Shown in pieces: positions 1 to 6,524 of a DNA stretch of 27,125 nucleotides. A model generated the notes under the pieces. The model was not told where the DNA came from. It was given only the letters and a program-made list of their open reading frames with translations, and ran no database searches. The position numbers and the translations under genes were made by a program. How positions within the stretch are numbered: position 1 is the first letter of the stretch; each line of letters opens with the position of its first letter. The DNA is taken from assembly GCA_013372875.1 (NCBI GenBank), contig JABXIW010000394.1, positions 1-27,125 of the forward strand. Direction: 5' to 3'. This stretch comes from Gammaproteobacteria bacterium (lineage in GTDB: Bacteria; Pseudomonadota; Gammaproteobacteria; Enterobacterales; Kangiellaceae).

Positions 1-29
1 CACTGGTTCGAGCCCAGTACTACCCACCA
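1..29 (+). tRNA. 3' end of a tRNA (Val or Lys type), partial
   Basis: Only the 3' end lies in the window. A T arm is visible: stem ACTGG at 2-6, loop TTCGAGC at 7-13 and stem CCAGT at 14-18. It is followed by the 3' acceptor strand ACTACCC (19-25), discriminator A (26) and an encoded CCA (27-29). The acceptor strand implies a 5' start GGGTAGT, which resembles gammaproteobacterial tRNA-Val or tRNA-Lys. The anticodon is outside the window, so the identity is a guess. Confidence 0.8.
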
Positions 30-50
30 GATTCATCTCTTTGAGATAAT

Positions 51-82
51 AAAAAGCCTTAGCGTTTGCTAAGGCTTTTTTA
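51..82. terminator. Bidirectional intrinsic terminator
   Basis: A perfect 13-bp stem is formed by AAAAAGCCTTAGC (51-63) and GCTAAGGCTTTTT (68-80) around a GTTT loop. It has a T run on the right and an A run on the left. It sits between the plus-strand tRNA and the minus-strand response regulator that ends at 104, so it can serve both converging transcripts. Confidence 0.85.
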
Positions 83-103
83 TTTGCAGCTTGAAAGTTT
101 AAA

Positions 104-643
104 TTAGAGCTTTCTGACCAAGTTCAATTCCGAGTCCAACATCTTTTCAATTCTGAAAAATAGCTCATAACGCGAAAACGGCTTCTTTAAGAAATCGTCA
201 GCACCAATTCTCGAAGCATAAAAAATCTCAGTAGCCTGATGGTTACCACTCATCATCATCACTGGGATATCCTTGGTAGCAGGATCTTTACGCAGTTTCC
301 GTAAAGCCGCAAAGCCATCCATTTCTGGTAAAACGATATCTAAAAATATCAAATTAGGCTTAACATTTTGCGCAACTTTTAGCCCTTCTTCGGCCGATAA
401 AGCGGAATAAGCCTTGTATTGATTTTGCTCCATCATCTTTTTCAACATTGTGCAGATGGTTTTAGAGTCATCAATGATTAAAATTCGCGAGCCTGGCTTG
501 GCATTTACACGCTCTTTTTGACGACGCTCAGCACCTTGCTTCAGCAACTCGACTTTTTCAGAGCTATCGACTGTCGTATCAAGCTCATCTTCTATTTTTG
601 AAGGCTTGTCGAGAAAAGATTTTACTTTTGAAAAGAAACTCAT
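104..643 (-). CDS. Single-domain response regulator (CheY/PilH-like receiver with N-terminal extension)
   Basis: This 179-residue protein is a phosphoacceptor receiver with no output domain. The receiver covers about residues 52-172. It has the acidic pair D58-D59, phosphoacceptor D102 (in LDIVLPEMDG), the switch Ser S132 and the conserved K154 in a KKP motif, so it should be phosphorylatable. The first 50 residues are charged and look unstructured. A stand-alone receiver usually works by protein contact, as in chemotaxis or twitching systems (PilG/PilH). No kinase lies beside it, so the partner is unknown. The ATG is preceded by a GGGGA-type ribosome site (TTTGGGGAATTA). It is transcribed from its own promoter (694-722) and is divergent from the FAD oxidase gene. 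Confidence 0.85.
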   Translation of the reverse strand: MSFFSKVKSFLDKPSKIEDELDTTVDSSEKVELLKQGAERRQKERVNAKPGSRILIIDDSKTICTMLKKMMEQNQYKAYSALSAEEGLKVAQNVKPNLIFLDIVLPEMDGFAALRKLRKDPATKDIPVMMMSGNHQATEIFYASRIGADDFLKKPFSRYELFFRIEKMLDSELNLVRKL

Positions 644-693
644 TAATTCCCCAAAGCTGATCTAGCACCAATGAATTCTTAGTTAATAGTTTT

Positions 694-722
694 ATTATAT
701 GCTTGGCTCTAATAGCTGTCTA
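694..722 (-). promoter_or_regulatory. Sigma-70 promoter of the response regulator
   Basis: Read on the minus strand, a -35 box TAGACA (722-717) and a perfect -10 TATAAT (699-694) are separated by 17 bp. The -10 lies about 50 bp upstream of the ATG at 643. This is the best sigma-70 promoter I see in the window. Confidence 0.6.
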
Positions 723-815
723 ATATTCGGGCAGTAAAAAGTAGGAAATTGATAATAATTCACAATCTGATTCAAATTACCTAGTTAGTCTGGCAAAATA
801 GCGACCATAGATGAG

Positions 816-2231
816 ATGCCCATTAATTGCACAAAGACACCTCTTATGTCCCTTGATTTAACTGGCTTAGCCGACCTATTAGATTCCGACTGTTTGCTGA
901 CTGACCAAGACTCTTTGGTTCACTATGGCAAGGATTGGACCAACTATTATCAAGTTGCACCACTAGCCATTGCTTTTCCTAAAACTACCGAGCAAGTTCA
1001 GGCAATAATTTTATGGGCCAATCAAAACCAGGTAGCAATCGTTCCCTCTGGTGGACGTACGGGTTTAAGTGGTGGCGCAGTGGCGACTAATGGCGAATTA
1101 GTATTAGCGCTAGACAAGATGAACCAAATTTTGGATTTCAATGCGGCCGCCAAACGTATTCACTGTCAAGCAGGTGTGATCACTGAGCAGCTGCAGCAAT
1201 ATGCTGACGAACAAGGCTTATATTATCCTGTTGATTTTGCCTCGGCTGGCTCCAGCCAAATTGGCGGCAATATCGCAACCAATGCTGGTGGTATCAAAGT
1301 AATAAAATACGGCATGACTCGTGATTGGGTTTTAGGCTTAACCGTCGTTACTGGGAGCGGCGAAATACTTAATCTTAATCAAGGCTTGATTAAAAACGCC
1401 ACGGGTTACGATTTTAGACACTTGTTTATTGGTAGCGAAGGCACACTTGGCATTATCACCGAAGCGACTATTGCGCTTAGCCGTAAGCCGGAAAACCTAA
1501 CCGTTTTACTATTGGCTATTCCAGACTTAAATAGCTTAATGCCCCTATTAGAAGCCTTTCAAAAAGAAGTGGATTTAACCGCGTATGAATTCTTCTCAGA
1601 CTTGGCGCTATCAAAAGTTATGGCTATGCATAATATGCCAGCGCCTGTTGCTGAACGAGCGCCCTACTACTGCTTGCTTGAGTTTGATGCGGTTTCTGAA
1701 AGCGATTTAGATAAAGCCTTCACTGTATTTGAGAGCTGCATGGAACAAGAGCTTATCTTGGATGGGGCTATCAGCCAAAGTCAGCAGCAAGCTGAAGATT
1801 TGTGGAAATATCGCGAGTACATTTCTGAAACCATCTCGCACCACAAGCCTTATAAAAATGATATTGCGGTCACTCCAGAAAAAATTTCTGACTTTTTATC
1901 CAGTGTCGATACCATTGTAACTGAGCAATACCCTGAGTTTGAGGTAATTTGGTTTGGCCATATTGGGGATGGTAATTTGCACTTAAATATTCTCAAGCCT
2001 GAGAACTTGGCTGATCAAGAATTTATTACTCAGTGCGAAAAAGTTAGCCCGCAAATTTTTCAAAAGCTCAGTGAGCTTAATGGAACAATTTCTGCAGAGC
2101 ACGGTGTAGGCTTGTTAAAAAAGCCTTATTTACATTATAGCCGCAGCGCCCATGAAATTGAGTTAATGAGGGCTGTTAAGAAAGCTTTCGATCCAAATGG
2201 CATTATGAACCCAGGGAAATTACTCAATTGA
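816..2231 (+). CDS. FAD-linked D-2-hydroxyglutarate dehydrogenase family oxidoreductase
   Basis: A 471-residue flavoenzyme of the glycolate oxidase GlcD / D-lactate / D-2-hydroxyglutarate dehydrogenase superfamily. The PCMH-type FAD domain (about 45-225) shows VPSGGRTGLSGG (76-87) and SAGSSQIGGNIATNAGG (143-159). The C-terminal FAD-oxidase half carries the metal-ligand motif GHIGDGNLHLN (381-391; H382, H389) and SAEHG (426-430; E428), as in D2HGDH enzymes. The overall pattern (GKDWT near residue 38, YISETIS, PYKNDI) closely resembles the Pseudomonas D2HGDH that reoxidises 2-hydroxyglutarate made by SerA, passing electrons to the respiratory chain. serA is not in the window. M11 (846) is an alternative start; neither start has a strong ribosome site. 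The last 4 bp overlap the next gene. D-lactate dehydrogenase is the main alternative. Confidence 0.8.
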   Translation: MPINCTKTPLMSLDLTGLADLLDSDCLLTDQDSLVHYGKDWTNYYQVAPLAIAFPKTTEQVQAIILWANQNQVAIVPSGGRTGLSGGAVATNGELVLALDKMNQILDFNAAAKRIHCQAGVITEQLQQYADEQGLYYPVDFASAGSSQIGGNIATNAGGIKVIKYGMTRDWVLGLTVVTGSGEILNLNQGLIKNATGYDFRHLFIGSEGTLGIITEATIALSRKPENLTVLLLAIPDLNSLMPLLEAFQKEVDLTAYEFFSDLALSKVMAMHNMPAPVAERAPYYCLLEFDAVSESDLDKAFTVFESCMEQELILDGAISQSQQQAEDLWKYREYISETISHHKPYKNDIAVTPEKISDFLSSVDTIVTEQYPEFEVIWFGHIGDGNLHLNILKPENLADQEFITQCEKVSPQIFQKLSELNGTISAEHGVGLLKKPYLHYSRSAHEIELMRAVKKAFDPNGIMNPGKLLN

Positions 2232-2980
2232 TTTTCTTGGCGCTTAGTATCGCATCTATTTTAGTAGGACCGTTCATTCTTTCTTACTTCCCTAAGAATC
2301 GTCGCTTAGATAATTTTCTATTCTCATTTGTACTGGTTTCTGTCGGCGGGATCTTAGTTTTAGATATTCTGCCAGAATTATGGCAACAAATTGGCTTATT
2401 ACTAGCGCCGATGTTAGCTCTCGGCTTTTTTGGCCCTGGCTTAATCGAAATCAGCTTCCATAAGGCTGCGGACAAGGCTCACAAAGTCGCGCTAGCCATT
2501 GGTATTCTTGGCTTAATGCTGCACTCCTCTATTGATGGTATGGCGTTAATCGATACTCACCAAAACGCTATGCTGCCCTACGCGGTAATTTTGCATCGAC
2601 TGGTAGTCGGACTAAGTATCTGGTGGCTTGTTGAGCCTATCTGGGGGAAAAAACGCGGCATGCTAGTTTTTGCCTTAGTAATTGGCGCAACCATTGCTGG
2701 TTACTTTTTTGCGGAAAGTCTATTAAATGTCGATCCGCAAATAGCCTCGTCCAATTGGCTAAATTATTTCCAAGCCTTTATTGCTGGCACATTACTGCAC
2801 GTTATTATCCACCGTCCGCATATTGATGATGACGGCCACCTTCACGATCACCAACACGCACTTGAACATGATCCTGAGCATAACCACTCGCATGGAATTG
2901 TAGTCAAGCACATGGGATATTTCAGTACAGGCGCTATCTTAGCCCTAGCCTTATTAGTTGTTATTCATAGCATCCATTAA
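2228..2980 (+). CDS. ZIP-like polytopic membrane protein with histidine-rich loop
   Basis: A 250-residue integral membrane protein with about seven or eight hydrophobic segments. It starts at a TTG that overlaps the previous stop (TTGA), with AGGGAA at 2213-2218 as a well-spaced ribosome site, so translation is probably coupled. Candidate metal residues are H99 and D103 (LHSSIDGMAL) and H123 (ILHRLVVGLSIWW), placed like the TM4/TM5 motifs of ZIP divalent-metal transporters. AGTLLHVIIH (186-195) resembles a late ZIP helix. Between helices, residues 195-222 hold about nine histidines plus acidic residues, a typical metal-binding loop. The usual ZIP HN-P-EG and HE-PH-G signatures are not present, so it is a divergent member or an analogue. 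Zinc or other metal transport is inferred; the link to the dehydrogenase gene is only operon structure. Confidence 0.65.
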   Translation: MIFLALSIASILVGPFILSYFPKNRRLDNFLFSFVLVSVGGILVLDILPELWQQIGLLLAPMLALGFFGPGLIEISFHKAADKAHKVALAIGILGLMLHSSIDGMALIDTHQNAMLPYAVILHRLVVGLSIWWLVEPIWGKKRGMLVFALVIGATIAGYFFAESLLNVDPQIASSNWLNYFQAFIAGTLLHVIIHRPHIDDDGHLHDHQHALEHDPEHNHSHGIVVKHMGYFSTGAILALALLVVIHSIH

Positions 2981-3020
2981 TCGCCTCTAAAATCTTTACC
3001 GCAATGCATCAGCCCTAAAC

Positions 3021-3036
3021 TGGCACACTTCTTGCT
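3021..3036 (+). promoter_or_regulatory. Sigma-54 promoter of the kinase-regulator operon
   Basis: TGGCAC (3021-3026), 5 bp, then TTGCT (3032-3036) fits the -24/-12 pattern TGGCAC-N5-TTGC. It lies 52 bp upstream of the GTG start of the kinase gene. Since the operon encodes a sigma-54 activator, autoregulation is the simple reading. Confidence 0.75.
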
Positions 3037-3087
3037 TGTTTTATTGAAAAGTAACTAACAATCGCATACATTGGTCTGGAGTCACTT

Positions 3088-4407
3088 GTGATTAATAAAA
3101 TGAGCATTAGAAGCAAACTCATCATTCTTTTTATATCCTTACTTGCCCTACTGTTGGCTTTTCAGGGCTTTTTATATCTGCAATACGACGACAAGGTTTC
3201 TAAGCGACTCGGACAAGCTGCATTTGAAGTGTCTAAAGATACCGCTAGTATTTTTATTTATAACCAAGACTTTCTTTATGATACCGAGACCATCAGTATG
3301 GATGAAGGTGGTCGTATCATTCGACAGCAAGTGATTATTCCTGAAGATAGGAATATTCAAATTCGACTTGCTGACAATGTTCATGATGAGGTCATACGCT
3401 TAGTTAATAATGACAGTGAATTTCAGATCCCTATTCCTCGTACCGAGGTGCACGACACCATCGGCGAATTAAAAAAACGTAATTTATGGATCACTTTTTT
3501 GCTGTTCGCAGTTGCTATTACCTTGGTCAGCTTAATTACTTATAGCATCACCAAGCCATTATTGGCGTTAAACCAAGCAGCAAAAAAAATTAGCCAAGGC
3601 GAGCTGGGAACCCAGGTAACCCTCAATAGCAAAAAATATGGGCAAGACGTTTCGGCAACCATTGAGCAGTTTAACGCCATGTCGCAGAAACTAGTGGAGT
3701 ATCAAAAGCAACAACTCGATAAGCAAGAATTGGAACACTTTAAAGAGCTGAGCAATATCTCACGGGGACTTGCTCATAACTTGCGTAATCCCTTAAATAC
3801 TTTGCAATTAAGTATCGAGCAACTAAAAGCCAAACATCAAGATTTAAGCGATGATAAATTGACGAATATTGCTGTCAATCAAGTGCAAAGAATCGAAGAC
3901 TGGCTCAAAGGCTTTACACTGCTAATGGAGCAAGGCATCGAAAAGGAAATGGTCTCATTAGACTCTATAATCAAGCATGCTACAGGTCATTTTGAATCAG
4001 CCGAAATTGTGCTTGATTATGACTCTAAGCTATACCTTAATTGCGTCGAAACGGAACTTTTAATGATTCTACAAATCTTGCTACAAAACGCTTTTGAATC
4101 TTATGAGAATAACAACTTGCTTGAAAATGGCAGTGATAAAAATAGTGTCAAACTGCAGGCTGAAGTTATAAATGATAACCTCAATATATCTATTATCGAT
4201 AAAGGAAAAGGCCTGTCAGAAAAAGTAAAAGCTACCCTTTTTGAGCCTTATAACACTGATAAAACCTATGGCTCGGGTATGGGCCTGTATATCGCGCGTC
4301 GTTTGATTAGGCATCGTTATCATGGTGACATTTCACTAACAAATAACACACCAAAGGGCACCATAGCCAGCATAACTATTCCATTAGAAGAGACTAAAAA
4401 TGCATAA
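3088..4407 (+). CDS. Membrane sensor histidine kinase of a sigma-54 two-component system
   Basis: A 439-residue kinase. TM1 is at about 10-31, a small periplasmic sensor region at about 32-131, TM2 at about 132-152 and HAMP at about 153-206. The dimerisation region carries the phosphoacceptor H230 in GLAHNLRNPLNTL. The ATPase domain has the N box around N334 (LLQNAFESY), the G1 box DKGKG (371-375) and the G2 box GSGMGLYIARRL (395-406). The residue after the histidine is Asn rather than the usual acidic residue, which may affect autophosphorylation. GTG is chosen as the start because GGAG at 3078-3081 is well spaced; the ATG at 3100 is too far from it. The stop overlaps the regulator start by 8 bp. 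A sigma-54 promoter stands directly upstream. The sensed signal is not evident; the compact external domain suggests an envelope or periplasmic cue. Confidence 0.9.
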   Translation: MINKMSIRSKLIILFISLLALLLAFQGFLYLQYDDKVSKRLGQAAFEVSKDTASIFIYNQDFLYDTETISMDEGGRIIRQQVIIPEDRNIQIRLADNVHDEVIRLVNNDSEFQIPIPRTEVHDTIGELKKRNLWITFLLFAVAITLVSLITYSITKPLLALNQAAKKISQGELGTQVTLNSKKYGQDVSATIEQFNAMSQKLVEYQKQQLDKQELEHFKELSNISRGLAHNLRNPLNTLQLSIEQLKAKHQDLSDDKLTNIAVNQVQRIEDWLKGFTLLMEQGIEKEMVSLDSIIKHATGHFESAEIVLDYDSKLYLNCVETELLMILQILLQNAFESYENNNLLENGSDKNSVKLQAEVINDNLNISIIDKGKGLSEKVKATLFEPYNTDKTYGSGMGLYIARRLIRHRYHGDISLTNNTPKGTIASITIPLEETKNA

Positions 4408-5755
4408 CAGCAAAGTACTAGTTGTTGAAGATGAGACGGCTCAAGGACAATTAATTCAAGATATTCTTGAGCAAAATGGTTATCAATGCAGTTTTGTTGA
4501 ATCCGCAGAAAAGGCAGCCACTCTGCTTAAATCTGAGCTCTTCGACATTATTATTTCCGACTGGCGTTTACCTGAAAAAGATGGGTTATGGTTACTCGAA
4601 AAATCTAAAGCTATTCACCCTAACAGCTATTTTGTGCTCGCCACTGCTTATGGCAGTATCCAACACGCAGTGAAGGCCATTAAACTTGGTGCCAGTGATT
4701 ATCTAACCAAACCCTATAGCCGCGATCAGCTATTGTTTTGCGTGGATAGAGCCGCAGAAAAGATACAGTTAACCCAAGAAAATCAATCCCTAAAAAGTGA
4801 GCTCAAAGAGCGTAAGCGATTAGTCGATATGGTTGGCAGCTCAAAACCTATGCAGAAAATCTTTCAACAGGTGGAAAAATTGGCGCCGACCAATGCCACT
4901 ATCCATATCAGCGGTGAAAGTGGCACTGGTAAAGAATTGGCCGCACGCGCCCTGCACCAGCTATCTGATCGCAAGTCTAAACCATTTATCGTCATTAATT
5001 GCGGTGCGATTCCAGAAGGACTGGCCGAAGCGGAACTATTTGGTGCTGAAAAAGGCTCCTATACAGGGTCCACGCAAAGAAAAATAGGTAGCTTTGAGGC
5101 AGCTGATACTGGCACTATCTTTTTGGACGAAGTTGCTGAACTATCGCCAAATATACAAACTAAATTATTAAGGGTTTTGCAAGAATCAAGTATTACCCGA
5201 GTTGGCTCTAATAAGCCAGTTAGCATTGATGTTCGAGTAATCTCAGCAACCCACAAATCTCTCGGTGAGCTTGTGAGCAAAGGCGAATTTCGGGAAGACC
5301 TGTTATACCGCTTGAATGTGGTGCCTATCCAAATGCCTGCGTTGCGCGATCGTGAAGAAGACTTACCTACATTGGTTAATTTCTTTAATCAAAAGCACTC
5401 AAAAGCCCATGGCATGCCTGCCTTAAAACTCAATAAGACTATTTTAAACAAACTCGAAGATTATTCCTGGCCAGGTAATATTCGCGAGCTAAGTCATTGT
5501 CTTGAGCGATTAATGCTGTTATCGGATAATGGCAACCTAACTGCAGAAGATCTTGATTTTTTGAACCAGAGTCCTGAAAAAAGCAGTGAAATAAAGCTGC
5601 CGAAGCAAGGGCTTAATTGGGAACAATTAGAGCAGTCTCTGTATCGCCAAGCGCTCGATCAGGCAAAAGGTAATAAAAAACGTGCGGCAAGCCTACTTGG
5701 ACTAAGCTATAAAAGTTTCCTCTACCGCTTGGAAAAATTCCTGATTTCGGAATAA
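4400..5755 (+). CDS. NtrC-family sigma-54-dependent response regulator
   Basis: This 451-residue activator has the three NtrC-class parts. The receiver (about 4-120) has E10/D11, phosphoacceptor D54, T82 and K104. The AAA+ domain (about 145-375) has Walker A GESGTGKE (172-179), Walker B TIFLDE (239-244) and the arginine region FREDLLYRLN (297-306). The Fis-type helix-turn-helix is at 421-446 (NKKRAASLLGLSYKSFLYRL). The sigma-54 contact loop reads GSYTGS (219-224) instead of GAFTGA; the central Thr-Gly is kept and Tyr for Phe is a known conservative variant, so activity is still likely. It overlaps the kinase gene by 8 bp, which makes them a cognate pair. Sigma-54 promoters in front of this operon and in front of the next gene are its probable targets. 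The specific named system (Zra-, Glr- or Prs-like) cannot be assigned. Confidence 0.92.
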   Translation: MHNSKVLVVEDETAQGQLIQDILEQNGYQCSFVESAEKAATLLKSELFDIIISDWRLPEKDGLWLLEKSKAIHPNSYFVLATAYGSIQHAVKAIKLGASDYLTKPYSRDQLLFCVDRAAEKIQLTQENQSLKSELKERKRLVDMVGSSKPMQKIFQQVEKLAPTNATIHISGESGTGKELAARALHQLSDRKSKPFIVINCGAIPEGLAEAELFGAEKGSYTGSTQRKIGSFEAADTGTIFLDEVAELSPNIQTKLLRVLQESSITRVGSNKPVSIDVRVISATHKSLGELVSKGEFREDLLYRLNVVPIQMPALRDREEDLPTLVNFFNQKHSKAHGMPALKLNKTILNKLEDYSWPGNIRELSHCLERLMLLSDNGNLTAEDLDFLNQSPEKSSEIKLPKQGLNWEQLEQSLYRQALDQAKGNKKRAASLLGLSYKSFLYRLEKFLISE

Positions 5756-5811
5756 AATCCTTATATCGGGATTTAGTCATTATAAGATGAGTCAATATCG
5801 TTGTTAAATCC
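5755..5811 (+). promoter_or_regulatory. Candidate upstream activator sites for the NtrC-class regulator
   Basis: AAATCC (5755-5760), 8 bp, then GGATTT (5769-5774) forms a 20-bp dyad centred about 80 bp upstream of the expected sigma-54 start. This is a usual enhancer position. A further half-site AAATCC lies at 5806-5811; with GGATTTA (5769-5775) it gives a second, wider inverted repeat TAAATCC (5805-5811). A similar string, TAAAATCTTTA, lies upstream of the kinase promoter at 2988-2998. The assignment is inferred from position and symmetry only. Confidence 0.4.
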
Positions 5812-5822
5812 TATGATATAGT

Positions 5823-5838
5823 TGGCACGATTCTTGCT
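5823..5838 (+). promoter_or_regulatory. Near-perfect sigma-54 promoter of the exported-protein gene
   Basis: TGGCACG (5823-5829) then ATTC and TTGCT (5834-5838) matches the -24/-12 consensus TGGCACG-N4-TTGCW at every defined position. It lies 64 bp upstream of the leading ATG. It is the second such promoter next to the sigma-54 regulator gene. Confidence 0.85.
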
Positions 5839-5901
5839 TATTAAGTAAATGGAAATTAATGAAATAACAAACTTACATTTACTTTAAACATGAGGTGAAA
5901 C

Positions 5902-6522
5902 ATGAAACTTAAACAATTAGCACTTAATTTAGCTGTTATTCCAGCCGTTGTAGGCCTGGCGCTTACCGCTCATAACCTACAAGCCGAAGATAAAGTTGAA
6001 ACTGTTGAAATCCAGGTTAAACAAGAAAATGACCAGGATTCATTAGTGGAATTAGCCGTTAATGGTGTAACCGAAAAATTTACCCTTGCAGACTTAGCTA
6101 ATGGCGAAACCCGCACTATCGTTACTGAGTCTGGTAAAACTATTACCGCTTCTAAAGATGATAATGGTTCAACTACCATTTCTATTGATGGTAAAGACAT
6201 TAAATTGTTCGATTTTAGAGGCGATATGGGTGCTAACTTCAATGTATTCCATACCGATGATGCTCATGCTAGCTATGACTTTGGCGATAAAATTATGATT
6301 TTAGGTGGTAACCTATCTGATGAGGCAAAAGCCGCTGTAAAAGCTACCTTGAAATCTTACAACGTCACACAGGAAGTAGTATTCCCTGATGCTTCTAACT
6401 CAAAAATGATGTTTATTACTAAAGATGTTATCCATAGTGGTGAACATGGCGATGTTGATATGGACATAGAGTTAATTGATGATACTAATGTCAAAGTGAT
6501 TAAGAGAATCGAGAAAAAATAA
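5902..6522 (+). CDS. Exported protein of unknown function, probable sigma-54 regulon output
   Basis: A 206-residue protein with a clear Sec signal peptide: Lys at 2 and 4, a hydrophobic core at 8-23 and an LQA cleavage site after A28. The mature part (about 178 residues) is acidic, has no cysteine and no membrane segment. It reads as short beta-rich stretches (VETVEIQVKQ, FTLADLANGETRTIV, GSTTISIDGKDIKLF), followed by an alpha-like segment LSDEAKAAVKATLKSY at 158-173 (approximate) and a final beta region. I do not recognise the family. The ribosome site GAGGTGA is strong, consistent with abundant expression when induced. It follows the regulator by 146 bp under its own sigma-54 promoter. A periplasmic stress-binding or sensor-accessory role, comparable in layout to ZraP beside ZraSR, is inference only; it does not look like ZraP. 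Its stop is 2 bp from the stop of the opposing gene. Confidence 0.85.
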   Translation: MKLKQLALNLAVIPAVVGLALTAHNLQAEDKVETVEIQVKQENDQDSLVELAVNGVTEKFTLADLANGETRTIVTESGKTITASKDDNGSTTISIDGKDIKLFDFRGDMGANFNVFHTDDAHASYDFGDKIMILGGNLSDEAKAAVKATLKSYNVTQEVVFPDASNSKMMFITKDVIHSGEHGDVDMDIELIDDTNVKVIKRIEKK

Positions 6523-6524
6523 TC

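Noticed and set aside
2782..2797. TGGCACATTAC as a sigma-54 promoter inside the ZIP-like gene
   Set aside because: The -12 element reads TGCAC in the wrong register and it lies in coding sequence.
3100..3102. ATG at 3100 as the kinase start
   Set aside because: It is too far (18 bp) from the GGAG ribosome site that fits the GTG at 3088.
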